A DNA stretch of 64,000 nucleotides from Ilumatobacteraceae bacterium (GCA_025463305.1 JAOBWK010000062.1:1-64000), one strand, 5' to 3'. Counted from the first letter of the stretch, positions 34,282-43,730 are shown. The notes: a model not told the origin generated them from the sequence alone. Numbers and translations: made by a program.

Positions 34282-34767
34282 TCACGGGGAGTGGCTGGTC
34301 GGAGCAGCCGGCGGGCCGGCAGCCGTCGTGCCCGCCGCTGTCGTGTCCGTCTGGCCGGCATCTGCCGGTGGCGACGCGAGGAGGAACGCCGATGCATCGG
34401 CGAGCTGTGCGTCGGTGGGCACCAGCACCGATTGACCGCCGACGATCTGACCGGTCGCCTGCACGGTGTCGGTGGTGAGGCGGCCGATCCCGATCGAGCG
34501 GAGGCTCCATGCCGCCGAGACGAGCGCACGCGATGTCCGGCCGCTGTCGACGACCAATGACTTGGCGGCGACCGACACGAAGTCGTCGATGCTCGTCGGA
34601 TCGCCCAGCTGACCGAGCAACTTCGCGGCGAGGATCTCGAGGAAGACCTGCTGGCGTTCGATGCGCCCGAAGTCGGATCGGGGATCCTCTGTCCACGTGG
34701 TGCCGACGAGGTATTGGGTGTGCCGCGACCGCACGAGCGCGAGGGCTTGCGCTCCGTCGAGCTTCAC
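34282..34767 (-). pseudogene. C-terminal piece of an LCP (LytR-CpsA-Psr) protein
   Basis: This 161-codon frame starts KLDGAQALALVRSRHTQYLV, the last conserved block of LCP cell-wall transferases with the conserved Arg-x-Arg. Residues to about 90 look like a normal LCP end (GRIERQQVFLEILAAKLLG). Then comes a Thr/Ala/Pro tail. It begins with a GTG that overlaps the stop of the upstream piece by four bases. An intact LCP protein needs the central part (about 75 residues including the GG-V motif) that lies in neither piece, so a deletion with frameshift is likely. Confidence 0.65.
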
Positions 34768-35357
34768 GCATCGGCCGCCGTCGATCGCGAGGCCCGTGTG
34801 CTGGTCTCGGGGGCGGACACGAGGTCCTCCGGGTTGTCGGGTTTCGCCGTGGCGTTGATCCGTCCCGGCCTGGAACTGCCGGGAACGGTCACCCAGAGGT
34901 CGCGCGGCACGCTCAGCAGCCGCACCGTGTCGGTCGACGGATCGACCCGCAAGAGCATGATCGTGTCGCCGCGGCTGCCGATCGCCGGGTCGTCGGCACG
35001 TGCGTCGACGCCGACGATCAGGTACGTCGTGGCGTGCGTGAGCCCGGGCGCCGTGGTGCTGGCGGTGGAAGCCCCGGAGGCCGCCGAGACGCTGGCCGAG
35101 TCGGGTGCGACTGCCGTGGCCGCCGTCGCCACGGGCGCCGCTCCGGGGATGCCGTCGCCGACCTCGGCGCTCGTCCGTTCGGCAGGCGTCGGCACGACCT
35201 TGGTCCAGCGCGAGTACGCCCGGGCGAGGGCCTCCTGAGCGATCTCCTCGGCGAGATGTCGGTCGCCGAGGATCCGGAACGAGACCCGGTGGGCGATCGA
35301 TGCCAACGCCTCGAAGCGGTCCGTGAAGACGAGATCTGTCTGGTTACCGCGCATCAC
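34764..35357 (-). pseudogene. Sigma-factor start joined to an LCP-domain start
   Basis: Residues about 10-52 (FEALASIAHRVSFRILGDRH plus LAEEIAQEALARAYSRWTKV) are the region 2 helix of an ECF sigma factor, without regions 3-4. After a Ser/Ala-rich linker, residues about 100-170 (TTYLIVGVDARADDPAIGSR, GDTIMLLRVDPSTDT, RLLSVPRDLWV, RINATAKP) are the start of an LCP domain. The LCP signal-anchor helix is missing and the domain stops just after INATAK. This chimera with two incomplete parts looks like a decayed gene rather than a working protein. Confidence 0.65.
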
Positions 35358-35703
35358 TGATCACAACGTGCGGAGGCGACCGGTGGTTGACACGGAGTTC
35401 TGGTTCCTGCCGACACGTTGGGTCAGACCACCGCGACGGGAAGCCAGGCGAGGCACAGCTGGGTCACCTTCACATCGGCACATGCGCCCGGAGCGCGTCG
35501 CCGATCAGCACCACACCGAGCCCGGTCTTGCCGGAACCGGTCATCCCGACGATCACGCCGGGCGCGGTGAGATCGGACGATGAAACCTGCGTGTTGGTGC
35601 CTGTGCGCTGGTGGTTCGTCGGAACGACACCGCCACCGATCAGGAAGTCGGCCATCGGGTCACACTAGACACGGCGCATTCCGGGCGATGTATGTTCACG
35701 TCC
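35358..35703. other. Intergenic stretch, mostly decayed
   Basis: Apart from the ATPase fragment at 35470-35655, no gene is seen. The 110 bases between the sigma/LCP chimera and that fragment have no recognisable content. Confidence 0.45.
35470..35655 (-). pseudogene. N-terminal fragment of a HerA/DUF87-like ATPase
   Basis: Only 61 codons remain: MADFLIGGGVV, then DLTAPGVIVGMTGSGKTGLG with a Walker A motif, then VVLIGDALRAHVPM before the stop. Full-length proteins with this start run to several hundred residues and continue with Walker B and the ATPase core, which are absent. It is the third broken gene in a row on the same strand beside tRNA-Leu. Confidence 0.6.
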
Positions 35704-35985
35704 ATGATCCGCATGAGCGTTCTCTACCCGAGTGGTGAAGACACCACGTTCGACCACGAGTACTACAAGAACAGCCACGTGCCGCTGGCCTGCTCGACGT
35801 GGAACGTCGCCGGTGAGATCGACAAGGGCATCAGTGGCCCGAACGTCGCCGCCGTCCACTTCTTCTTCGAGTCCACCGAGCAGATGCAGACGGCGATGGC
35901 GGTGCCCGGCACCGCCGACGTGATGGCCGACGTCGCCAACTACACCAACATCAGCCCGATCATCCAGATCAGCGAAGTCGTCTGA
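35704..35985 (+). CDS. EthD family protein
   Basis: A 93-residue protein starting MIRMSVLYPSGEDTTFDHEY and containing YYKNSHVPLACSTW, the typical opening of the EthD domain (a ferredoxin-like alpha/beta dimeric fold). These proteins accompany or act as small dimeric barrel enzymes, often in ring or ether degradation. Function here is unknown. The ATG at 35704 is chosen over 35692 because it gives a normal EthD start. The DUF2461 gene begins 11 bases downstream. Confidence 0.85.
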   Translation: MIRMSVLYPSGEDTTFDHEYYKNSHVPLACSTWNVAGEIDKGISGPNVAAVHFFFESTEQMQTAMAVPGTADVMADVANYTNISPIIQISEVV

Positions 35986-35996
35986 CCCCACCGCCG

Positions 35997-36659
35997 ATGG
36001 CGTTCAGCGGCTTCCCGGTCGAGGCCTTCGAGTTCTTCGATGGCCTCGCCGCCGACAACTCGAAGGCCTACTGGCAGGCGAACCGTCCGGTGTACGACGC
36101 GCAGGTCCGCGCCCCGATGGACGCGCTGCTCGCCGACCTGGCCGACCACGCCACGTTCCACGTGTTCCGTCCGTACAACGACGTGCGCTTCGCCAAGGGG
36201 CGCCCGCCGTACAAGGAGCAGATCGGCGCGCTCGGCGAGAGCGAGGGTGGCGCCGTCTACTACGTGGCGCTGTCGGCCTCCGGCATCGTGACGGGCACGG
36301 GCTACTTCCACATGGCCCCCGATCAGCTCGAACGGTTCCGCGTCGCGGTCGACGACGACGTCCTCGGGCCCGAGGTCGCGCGGCTGAGCGCGGCCGTCGA
36401 GGCCACGGGTTGCTCGCTCGGTTCGATCGGCGAGCTGAAGACGGCGCCGCGCGGCTACCCGAAGGATCACGCGCGGATGGATCTGCTGCGCCGCAAGGGG
36501 CTGACGGCGATGCGCTCGTGGGACGTTGCGCCGTGGATGCACACCAGAGCGGTCGTCAAGCGGGTCCGCGACGTGTGGGCCTCCGCCGCCGACCTCGACG
36601 CCTGGCTCGACGCGAACGTCGGGCCGAGCACGCTGCCGCCGGCGGAGTGGCGCCGCTAG
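35997..36659 (+). CDS. DUF2461 domain protein
   Basis: A 220-residue soluble protein of the DUF2461 family, recognised by FSGFPVEAFEFFDGLAADNS, YWQANRPVYDAQV and the FRPYNDVRFAKGRPPYKEQIG block, which is the most conserved part. The family is of unknown function. It lies 11 bases after the EthD gene and is probably co-transcribed. Length is normal. Confidence 0.9.
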   Translation: MAFSGFPVEAFEFFDGLAADNSKAYWQANRPVYDAQVRAPMDALLADLADHATFHVFRPYNDVRFAKGRPPYKEQIGALGESEGGAVYYVALSASGIVTGTGYFHMAPDQLERFRVAVDDDVLGPEVARLSAAVEATGCSLGSIGELKTAPRGYPKDHARMDLLRRKGLTAMRSWDVAPWMHTRAVVKRVRDVWASAADLDAWLDANVGPSTLPPAEWRR

Positions 36660-36671
36660 AGATCCGGGTCG

Positions 36672-37343
36672 TCAGTCGTTCGCGGCGGCGAGCTCGTCGG
36701 CCAACGAGTGTCCGGAGACGGCGCTGATCCGGTACGAGCAACGGGTGTCGCCGCTGAGGACGTGTTGGGCGCGGGTGACCGTGACCTCGGGACCGAGCAC
36801 GGCCTGGAAGACCTCGAGCTCGCTCCGGCACAGGCCCTGGCAGGCTGCTGCGGCGACGCAGATCGGGCAGTGGTGCTCGATCAGCAGCAGGTCGCCGTCG
36901 TCGGCGACCACCTCGGCGAGGTAGCCCTCGTCGGTGCGTCGCTCGGCGAGCCGGCGGATGCGCACCGCCACCGGTCCGTCGTCGAGCGCGGCGCGGTAGC
37001 CCGCGAGCTGCTGCGCGGCGCGCTGCTCGATCACCCGATCGAGCGCATCGTCGCCGAGGCTCGCGCGGATCGACCCGAGCAGCTCGACGGTCAGCTCGCT
37101 GTGCCGGTCGGGGAACAGCTCACGGCTGATCGGCGTGGTCCGCCAACGGATGGCCGGACGACCTCGCCCCGAGATCGGCCCCTCGAACCGCTCGACGAGT
37201 CCGGAGTGCTCGAGCGCGTCGAGGTGCTGGCGCACCGCGGTGGTCGTGGTGTTGAACTGCCCTGCCAGCTCGTGCGCCGTGGCCGACTCGGCGCGCTTGA
37301 GCATCTCGATGATGCGTCGCTTGGCGTCGGACAGATCGGCCAC
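36672..37343 (-). CDS. SufR-like winged-helix regulator with cysteine cluster
   Basis: A 223-residue transcriptional regulator. The N-terminal winged helix is KRRIIEMLKRAESATAHELAGQ with AVRQHLDALEHSGLV (residues about 8-50). The C-terminal part holds HCPICVAAAACQGLC, followed by RCSYRI, a cysteine arrangement like that of SufR-type iron-sulfur-sensing regulators (COG2345). It probably reports iron-sulfur or redox status, but no suf operon is in this window. Transcribed toward the DUF2461 gene. Confidence 0.85.
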   Translation of the reverse strand: MADLSDAKRRIIEMLKRAESATAHELAGQFNTTTTAVRQHLDALEHSGLVERFEGPISGRGRPAIRWRTTPISRELFPDRHSELTVELLGSIRASLGDDALDRVIEQRAAQQLAGYRAALDDGPVAVRIRRLAERRTDEGYLAEVVADDGDLLLIEHHCPICVAAAACQGLCRSELEVFQAVLGPEVTVTRAQHVLSGDTRCSYRISAVSGHSLADELAAAND

Positions 37344-37381
37344 CCGAGCAAGTGTAACGGATTGAATAAGCGACGGCTTTG

Positions 37382-38038
37382 CTAATGCTCGGCCGCGCCG
37401 TCCAGCGCGGCCAGCTCCGCCGTCAGGTTGCGACGTGCAGCGGCCTCACGTGCCGTCGCCATCGTCGCCGTCGCGAAGACGTGGTCGCGGTCGCGGAAGG
37501 TGCGCAGCACCGCGGCCCGGCCGACGACCCAGGCGTCGTCGGGCACGAACCCGTACTCCTCGCGGACCTGTGCGGCGTAGGCCGCGTACGCCGCCGGATC
37601 GCCACCGAGGACGGCGAGGTCGGCGTCGAGCAGGACGGCCGCGGCGAGATCGTCCGCCTCGTGCCCGGCGGTCGCGAGGATCAGATCGCGGACGACCTCG
37701 CCGCGCGCATCGGGCCAGCCGATCGCCCGGCACGCGTCCACGGCGATCGCCGCGCTGTCGGCCTCGTTGGTCGACGATCGCGGGTCGTAGACGATGTCGT
37801 GGAACAGTGCGGCGATCCGGATCGCGTCGGCGTCGACCGTGGCCTCGCTCGTCGCGTGCTCGACTGCGAGGAGATCATCGACGTGCCGCAGCACCCAGCG
37901 GACGTGCTCGGCGGTGTGGTAGCGGCGGTGCGGTTCGCCGTGGCGGCCGATCAGATCGGCTTCGATCGACGGATGATCCGAACCGGCGATCCGCCGCCAC
38001 GTGTCCACGAGCTCGTCGTCGGCGGTCGCCATCGGCAT
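37382..38038 (-). CDS. HD-domain protein (predicted metal-dependent phosphohydrolase)
   Basis: A 218-residue soluble protein with the HD motif: YHTAEHVRWVLRHVDDLLAV gives the first His, AALFHDIVYDPR the HD pair and DLILATAGHEA the later ligands. It belongs to the short, YfbR/YpgQ-like predicted N-methyl-D-aspartate receptor NMDAR2C-type HD group whose natural substrate is unknown. Start 38038 gives MPMATADDEL; an ATG two codons later is also possible. Confidence 0.85.
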   Translation of the reverse strand: MPMATADDELVDTWRRIAGSDHPSIEADLIGRHGEPHRRYHTAEHVRWVLRHVDDLLAVEHATSEATVDADAIRIAALFHDIVYDPRSSTNEADSAAIAVDACRAIGWPDARGEVVRDLILATAGHEADDLAAAVLLDADLAVLGGDPAAYAAYAAQVREEYGFVPDDAWVVGRAAVLRTFRDRDHVFATATMATAREAAARRNLTAELAALDGAAEH

Positions 38039-38102
38039 CACGGTAGACCGGTGCGGCCGCGTCGGTGACTGCGTAGCGTGGCGACGTGCCGAGGACCACA
38101 TC

Positions 38103-38435
38103 GTGACGGTGCTCATCGACGAGCCGATGTGGTGGTTCCGCGGCCGCAAGTGGTCGCACATGGTCAGCGACTCGACGCTCGAGGAGCTGCACGACTTCGC
38201 GCAGGGCGTCGGCATCCCTCGCCGTGCGTTCCAGGGCGATCATTACGACGTGCCGCAGGACTACTACGACGACATGGTCGCGGCGGGAGCGGTGCCGACG
38301 CCGAGCCGCGAGCTGGTCCGTCGGTTGCGCGCTGCTGGTCTCCGCCTGACGCCGGCGGCGCGTCGTGCCGCGAGCGTCGCCGTCGGTGACGAGCCGGTGG
38401 ACAGCGTCGGCGAGGGTCAGCCCACCATCCCGTAG
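38103..38435 (+). CDS. DUF4031 domain protein
   Basis: A 110-residue protein with a GTG start: VTVLIDEPMWWFRGRKWSHM, then VSDSTLEELHDFAQGVGIP and HYDVPQDYYDDMVAAGAVP. These are the conserved segments of DUF4031, a small family of unknown function in actinobacteria. Its end overlaps the end of the convergent F420-type PPOX gene by 19 bases. Confidence 0.85.
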   Translation: MTVLIDEPMWWFRGRKWSHMVSDSTLEELHDFAQGVGIPRRAFQGDHYDVPQDYYDDMVAAGAVPTPSRELVRRLRAAGLRLTPAARRAASVAVGDEPVDSVGEGQPTIP

Positions 38436-38836
38436 GCGTGGGTGGGCGTGATGGTGACGACGGTGCGGTGGTCGGCCACCATCGCCCGGCGGTAGTCGTC
38501 CCAGTCCTGGTGCTCGCCGGCCATGCTGCGGTAGAGCGCGACCAAGGCCTCGACCGTGGCGTCGTCGGGAGCGGCGGCGACCGGGGCCAGCGATGCGTCG
38601 CCGTCGATCACCACGTAGGCCCAGAAGTCGGCGCGGGTGACGTACAACGAGGCCCGCGCATCGCGGGTCAGGTTCCAGTACTTGGCCCGGTCGGCGGTGA
38701 TCGAGATCCGGATCAGCCCGTCGTCGCCGACCTGGTGGGAGATGTTCGACAGCTGCGGTCGACCGTCGCGCTTGATGGTGGTCAGCACCCCGTTGCGCGT
38801 GGTGCTGGCGAACTCGAGGGCTCCCGTGATGTCCAT
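38417..38836 (-). CDS. F420-dependent PPOX-class (pyridoxamine-oxidase-like) protein
   Basis: A 139-residue split-barrel protein. MDITGALEFASTTRNGVLTT, RPQLSNISHQVG and ISITADRAKYWNLTRDARAS are characteristic of the TIGR03618-like F420-binding flavin/deazaflavin reductases, which act as small soluble dimers. The native substrate is not known. The ATG at 38836 gives the usual start. It is divergent from clpP with 23 bases between the starts. Confidence 0.87.
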   Translation of the reverse strand: MDITGALEFASTTRNGVLTTIKRDGRPQLSNISHQVGDDGLIRISITADRAKYWNLTRDARASLYVTRADFWAYVVIDGDASLAPVAAAPDDATVEALVALYRSMAGEHQDWDDYRRAMVADHRTVVTITPTHAYGMVG

Positions 38837-38859
38837 GGAGAGGACGGTAGCCTGCTCGC

Positions 38860-39453
38860 ATGTCGGACATCTCCACACCCATGGCCCTCGACGGGGGCGG
38901 CGACCCTCGCAGCGACGTCTTCAACCGTCTGCTCAAGAACCGCGTCATCCTGCTCGGCACCGACGTGAACGACGAGATCTCGAGCCAGCTCTGCGCCCAG
39001 CTGCTGTACCTCGAGGGCGAGGATCCCAACGCCGACATCTGGCTGTACATCAACAGCCCCGGCGGGTCGGTCACGGCCGGACTGGCCATCTACGACACGA
39101 TGCAGTTCGTCTCGTGCGACGTCGCCACGGTGTGCATGGGCATGGCCGCGAGCATGGGCCAGTTCCTGCTCACCGCCGGCGCTGCCGGGAAGCGCTTCAC
39201 GCTGCCCAACGCTCGCGTGATGATGCACCAGCCGCTCGCCGGCCTCCGTGGCCAGGCGTCCGACATCGCCATCCAGGCCGAGCAGCTCACGTTCACCAAG
39301 CGCCGCATGGCCGAGCTCACCGCTCACCACACCGGCCAGGAGCTCACCAAGATCCAGGCCGACAGCGAGCGCGACCGTTGGTTCACCGCCGAGGAAGCCG
39401 TTGCCTACGGCCTCGTCGACAAGGTCATCCTGAAGCGCGGCGAGATCCGCTGA
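38860..39453 (+). CDS. clpP: ATP-dependent Clp protease proteolytic subunit
   Basis: A 197-residue serine peptidase that forms the two-ring chamber fed by ClpX or ClpC ATPases. The catalytic triad is visible: Ser in MGMAASMGQFLL, His in MMHQPLAG and Asp in KIQADSERDRWF. The length is standard and the protein has the short N-terminal extension usual in actinobacteria. No clpX or second clpP gene lies nearby. Confidence 0.96.
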   Translation: MSDISTPMALDGGGDPRSDVFNRLLKNRVILLGTDVNDEISSQLCAQLLYLEGEDPNADIWLYINSPGGSVTAGLAIYDTMQFVSCDVATVCMGMAASMGQFLLTAGAAGKRFTLPNARVMMHQPLAGLRGQASDIAIQAEQLTFTKRRMAELTAHHTGQELTKIQADSERDRWFTAEEAVAYGLVDKVILKRGEIR

Positions 39454-39475
39454 CCCGCACATGCACGACGTCGCC

Positions 39476-39937
39476 TCACGGCGGCGTCGTGCCGCTCGTG
39501 TCCGCCACCGTCGTGGTGGTGGTCGCGATGGCGGCCCCTCCCGGCACGATGCCGGCTGGCACGAGATCGATGCCGCAGTTGTCGTGCGCCCAGGTCACCA
39601 CCTGGGCCGCCGACTGCTGCGCGTCGTAGGCAGCGTCGGCCACGGCTTGCACCGACGCCGGGTTGTTGGCGTCGACCGTGTTGGCGGTCTTGAGGCTGCC
39701 GTAGACCTTCTCCCACGCGCCCTCGATCTCGAGCGGCGCGACCTCGCCCATCTTCGAGTAGAGGGTGATCAGCGCCGGGATCTCGTCGGCCTTCGCCGGT
39801 GGCGTCTGGATCTCGTTGGCGTGGGCTTTTAGCTCGCCGCAGAACTGGCTCGTGCTGCGGATCGCGGCGTCGCCGCACGCAGAGAGGCCGGCGACGAGCA
39901 CGAGCGCGGCGGTGACTGTCGCCCCTGGGATTCGCAT
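39476..39937 (-). CDS. Small lipoprotein of unknown function
   Basis: A 153-residue exported lipoprotein. The signal peptide MRIPGATVTAALVLVAGLSAC ends in a lipobox. The mature part has two more cysteines (in FCGELKA and NCGIDLVP) and is mainly helical, ending in a Thr-rich tail. This kind of small helical lipoprotein with a C-terminal Thr/Pro tail is common in Acidimicrobiia but unnamed. It converges on clpP with 22 bases between them. Confidence 0.75.
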   Translation of the reverse strand: MRIPGATVTAALVLVAGLSACGDAAIRSTSQFCGELKAHANEIQTPPAKADEIPALITLYSKMGEVAPLEIEGAWEKVYGSLKTANTVDANNPASVQAVADAAYDAQQSAAQVVTWAHDNCGIDLVPAGIVPGGAAIATTTTTVADTSGTTPP

Positions 39938-40120
39938 GGGCCACAGTCAAGCAGTCGCCCGCCACCAATCGTGGGCATGCACCCGCTTCGTCCCGCCGCT
40001 GGCCGCCGAGGCGTTTGCGGGCGCGCACCCCTCCGGTACAGTGAGCCACGTTGTGGGGCGTCACCCCTCCTGAAGCAGTGCAGCGGCTCCGCAGAGCCCT
40101 GCTGATCCAGGAGGTGGCAC

Positions 40121-41638
40121 ATGTTCGCTGCTGTACCGTCCGCAACCCTGCTGGGGGTCCGCGGGCACCGCGTCACCGTCGAGGTGCACGTCTCGAACGG
40201 ACTGCCCGGCTTCCTCATCGTCGGCCTGCCCGACGAGGTGTGCCGCGAGGCCAAGGACCGCGTGCGTGCCGCCATCATCTCCAGCGGCTACACGTGGCCG
40301 AACAAACGCGTCACGGTGAACCTCGCTCCGTCCAGCGACAAGAAGGCCGGCTCCGGGCTGGATCTCGCGATCGCCATCGGCGTGCTCGTCGCCGACGAGC
40401 AGATGCCGCCCGACGAGTCGGACTCGCTCGGCTTCGTCGGCGAGCTCGGGCTCGACGGTTCGCTCCGGCCGGTGCCCGGCGCAGTCCCACTCGTCGCCGC
40501 CCTGGTGGGGTTGCGGCCCGTCGTCGCCATCGCCAGTCACCGCGAGGCGCTGATCATCAGCACCGAGCCCGTGTTCGTCGCCGGGTCGCTGCGCGAGGTC
40601 GTCGAGGCGATGGCGGGGGTCGGCATCTGGCCCACACCACCTGTGGAGGACGCGCTCGTCGAGCCGGCACCGCCGCCCGACATCGCCGACGTCCGCGGCC
40701 AGTCACTGGCGCGTCACGCACTCGAGGTGGCTGCCGCCGGCGGGCACCACGTGCTGTTCGTCGGTCCACCGGGCTCCGGCAAGACCATGCTCGCCCAACG
40801 CCTGCCTGGCCTGCTGCCCCTGCTGGATCCGGAGACCGCGCTGGTGGCGACGATGGTGCACTCCGCGGCGGGCGTCGCGCTGCCGCCCGGCGGCCTCGTC
40901 ACCCGCGCCCCGTTCCGGGCCCCGCACCACACCAGCTCCATCGTCGCGTTGGTGGGCGGCGGTACGTCGTCGCTGCGGCCGGGCGAGATCTCGTTGGCCC
41001 ATGGCGGGGTGCTGTTCATGGACGAGCTGGGGGAGTTCTCGCCGTCCGTGCTCGACGGACTCCGGCAACCGTTGGAGGAGGGCGTGGTCCGCGTCGCGAG
41101 AGCACGGGCCACCGCCACGCTGCCCGCCGACTTCCTGCTCGTCGCGGCCACCAACCCGTGCCCCTGCGGCGGGGGAGCCCCGGGTGCATGCCACTGCGAC
41201 GACGCCGCGAAGTCGCGCTACCTCCGCCGGCTCAGCGGCCCCCTGCTCGACCGGTTCGATCTGCGCGTGCCGGTGCACCGACCCGAGATCGACGAGCTGC
41301 TCATCGGCGCCCCCGGGGAGCGCTCGGCCGACGTCGCGGTCCGGGTGGCCGCCGCGCGCCTGGTGGCGATGAGCCGCAACGGATGCCTGAACGGTGCCAT
41401 CCCCGCGCCGCTGCTCGACGAACTGGCACCGCTCGACGCCGGCGCGAAGCGCATGCTGCGGATGGAACTGGAGCGCGACCGGCTCACCGGCCGCGGCTAC
41501 CACCGCATCCGCCGGCTGGCGCGCACCATCGCCGATCTCGACCCGCTCGCCGGCGACATCGTGCAGGAGGCGCACGTCGCGATGGCGCTGCAGTACCGGG
41601 TGCGGCTGTCGCCGCTCATCGGCGGGCGGGCGGCATGA
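40121..41638 (+). CDS. YifB/ComM family Mg-chelatase-like AAA+ ATPase
   Basis: A 505-residue AAA+ ATPase. The N-terminal domain contains the conserved GLPGFLIVGLPDEV, and the AAA+ core has Walker A in GPPGSGKTMLAQRL and the arginine finger region in DRFDLRVPVHR; a zinc-like NPCPCGGG stretch is typical of the family. In competent bacteria ComM helps branch migration of incoming DNA. It is followed by dprA with an ATGA overlap, which supports a role in processing of transformed DNA. A good SD (CAGGAGGTGG) precedes the ATG. Confidence 0.93.
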   Translation: MFAAVPSATLLGVRGHRVTVEVHVSNGLPGFLIVGLPDEVCREAKDRVRAAIISSGYTWPNKRVTVNLAPSSDKKAGSGLDLAIAIGVLVADEQMPPDESDSLGFVGELGLDGSLRPVPGAVPLVAALVGLRPVVAIASHREALIISTEPVFVAGSLREVVEAMAGVGIWPTPPVEDALVEPAPPPDIADVRGQSLARHALEVAAAGGHHVLFVGPPGSGKTMLAQRLPGLLPLLDPETALVATMVHSAAGVALPPGGLVTRAPFRAPHHTSSIVALVGGGTSSLRPGEISLAHGGVLFMDELGEFSPSVLDGLRQPLEEGVVRVARARATATLPADFLLVAATNPCPCGGGAPGACHCDDAAKSRYLRRLSGPLLDRFDLRVPVHRPEIDELLIGAPGERSADVAVRVAAARLVAMSRNGCLNGAIPAPLLDELAPLDAGAKRMLRMELERDRLTGRGYHRIRRLARTIADLDPLAGDIVQEAHVAMALQYRVRLSPLIGGRAA

Positions 41639-42759
41639 GCGCGTTGCCGGAGGAGGCGTTCGCAGCCACCCTCGCCGGCCTCGACCGGATGACGATCGGT
41701 CGGCTCGCGGTGCTGCTCGACGGCCGGCCGCCGTCCGTGACGATGGCGATGATCGTGGGCGAGGCCGCGCCGGCGGGCATGGTGGCGCACCTCTTCGACA
41801 CGCCCGGTCTGCTGACCGCGTGGCGCGACTGCCTCCGGCGCCGTCCGGTGGAGCAGGTGTGGGAGGCCTGTCTGCGCCACGGCATGTCGGTGCTGGTGCG
41901 TGGCAGCGCCGGTTACCCACCGTCGCTCGTCGACGACCCCGAACCGGCACCGGTGCTGTTCGTCCGCGGTTCGCTCGACGGCCTCACCGGTCGCCGGGTC
42001 GGCATGGTGGGCACCCGCAACGCGACGGGCTCCGGGCGCGACATGGCCACCTCGATGGGTGCCGCGCTCGCGTCCGAGGGGGTCCACGTCGTGTCCGGCC
42101 TGGCGAGGGGCATCGACGGTTGCGCGCATCGCGGCGTGCTCTCCGTCGACGGTGCGGCGCCGATCGCCGTCGTCGCGTCGGGCCTCGACGTGGTGTATCC
42201 GCGTGAGCACGCGGGTCTCTGGGCGGCCGTCGCCGAACGCGGCGCCCTGCTCTCGGAGGCGCCGCCCGGCACGCAGCCGGAGCCCTACCGGTTCCCGCTC
42301 CGCAACCGGATCATCGCCGGGCTCAGCGAGGTGCTCGTGGTGGTCGAGTCACGCGAGACGGGTGGGTCGTTGATCACGGCGGTGCAGGCCAACGCGCGCA
42401 GCACGACGGTGATGGCGGTGCCGGGCGCGGTCCGCAACCGTGCGGCGCGGGGCACCAACGACCTCATCCGCGACGGCGCGCTGGTCGCGACGGATGTCGG
42501 CGACGTGCTCATGGCGCTCGGCCTCGATCATCGCCGCAATGGGCGATCCGCGTACGACCCGCGACCTCGACCACAGCCCGAGGATCGCGAGGTGCTGGCG
42601 ATGTGCTGCGAGCCGCGGACGCTCGATCAGCTCGGTCTGCTGACCGGCCGCACCCTCGCCGAGTGCGCGATGTCGGTCGCCCGGCTGGAGCTCCACGGGT
42701 GGGTGCAGCAGGTCAACGGATGGTTCGAAGCGGCCGGCGGTCCGACGGGGCGGAAGTGA
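41635..42759 (+). CDS. dprA: DNA-processing protein DprA
   Basis: A 374-residue protein that loads RecA on single-stranded DNA taken up by the cell. The Rossmann-type core is recognised by [47 protein letters not shown] and [18 protein letters not shown]; a helical N-terminus and a C-terminal winged-helix-like end ([19 protein letters not shown]) frame it. The length is normal. It overlaps yifB by four bases, so translation is coupled. Confidence 0.95.
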   Translation: MSALPEEAFAATLAGLDRMTIGRLAVLLDGRPPSVTMAMIVGEAAPAGMVAHLFDTPGLLTAWRDCLRRRPVEQVWEACLRHGMSVLVRGSAGYPPSLVDDPEPAPVLFVRGSLDGLTGRRVGMVGTRNATGSGRDMATSMGAALASEGVHVVSGLARGIDGCAHRGVLSVDGAAPIAVVASGLDVVYPREHAGLWAAVAERGALLSEAPPGTQPEPYRFPLRNRIIAGLSEVLVVVESRETGGSLITAVQANARSTTVMAVPGAVRNRAARGTNDLIRDGALVATDVGDVLMALGLDHRRNGRSAYDPRPRPQPEDREVLAMCCEPRTLDQLGLLTGRTLAECAMSVARLELHGWVQQVNGWFEAAGGPTGRK

Positions 42760-42802
42760 AGTTCCGCACATCCGGTGCCGCGACGAGGTACTTTCTGTAC
42801 CA

Positions 42803-43726
42803 ATGGTTGGACGCGTCGCGGTGCGAGAACTCTCTCCAACCGCGCCGCCGGTCGGCCCGGGGTGGCAGGTCGACGCCTTCGCGGCCTCGCTCACGTCCGC
42901 CTCGGCCAACACCGTGGCCGCCTACCGTGCCGACGTCGAAGGCTTCGTGGTCTGGGCAGAGCGCCTCGGCATGGCCGGTCCGGATGCGGTGGATCGCCTC
43001 GTCCTGCGTCGCTGGGTGGCCTACCTCACCACACGTCAGTTCGCCCGGCGCAGCATCGCCCGCAAGGTCGCCGGCGTCCGCCGCTACTTCGGCTGGCTCC
43101 GTCGCGCCGGTGTCGTGGCCGCCGATCCATCGGTGTCCCTGCACGCCCCGTCCGGCGAGGGTCGCCTGCCGCACGTGCTGTCGCACGCCGATCTCGACAC
43201 CTTGCTCGACGGTGCATCCCCCGACGACGAGCCCGAGTGGCGTCGCCGGCGCGACGATGCGGTGCTCGAGGTGCTGTACGGCAGTGGTGTGCGCGTCAGC
43301 GAGCTGTGCGGTCTCGACACCGATTCGGTCGACCTGCGCGCCGGTGCGGTGTCCGTGTGGGGCAAGGGAGCCAAGGAACGTCGCGTCCCCATGTCGCCCC
43401 CGGCGGTCGCTGCCGTCGCCGCATGGCTGCAGGTCAGGCATGATGTCGTGCCCGAATCCAGTGGCGCGGCGATGTTCGCGAACGAGCGTGGCAAACGTGT
43501 CACACCGAGAGATGTGCGCCGGATCCTTGATCGGCGCTCGCCTGTGCCGACTCACCCGCATGCACTCCGGCACAGTTTCGCAACCCACCTGCTCGACGGA
43601 GGAGCAGATCTCCGCTCTGTCCAGGACCTCCTCGGACACCGAGACGTCGCCACGACCCAGCGCTACACCCATGTCAGCAAGGAGCGGCTCAGGACCGTCT
43701 ACACCGAGACGCATCCGAGGGCATGA
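42803..43726 (+). CDS. xerC: Tyrosine recombinase XerC
   Basis: A 307-residue site-specific recombinase that resolves chromosome dimers at dif together with XerD. The core-binding domain lies in the first 110 residues. The catalytic residues are visible: Arg in [12 protein letters not shown], Lys in [10 protein letters not shown], His-x-x-Arg in [12 protein letters not shown], His in [11 protein letters not shown] and the nucleophile Tyr in [12 protein letters not shown]. Its place between dprA and whiG is the standard housekeeping context, so it is not a mobile-element integrase. Confidence 0.95.
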   Translation: MVGRVAVRELSPTAPPVGPGWQVDAFAASLTSASANTVAAYRADVEGFVVWAERLGMAGPDAVDRLVLRRWVAYLTTRQFARRSIARKVAGVRRYFGWLRRAGVVAADPSVSLHAPSGEGRLPHVLSHADLDTLLDGASPDDEPEWRRRRDDAVLEVLYGSGVRVSELCGLDTDSVDLRAGAVSVWGKGAKERRVPMSPPAVAAVAAWLQVRHDVVPESSGAAMFANERGKRVTPRDVRRILDRRSPVPTHPHALRHSFATHLLDGGADLRSVQDLLGHRDVATTQRYTHVSKERLRTVYTETHPRA

Positions 43727-43730
43727 GCTG

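Noticed and set aside
40051..41634. Alternative frame through yifB joined to dprA
   Set aside because: Only the part from 41635 is DprA; the rest is an out-of-frame shadow of yifB.
42803..43726. Tyrosine recombinase as an element integrase
   Set aside because: It lies in the conserved dprA-xerC-whiG-rpsB order and aligns with housekeeping XerC.
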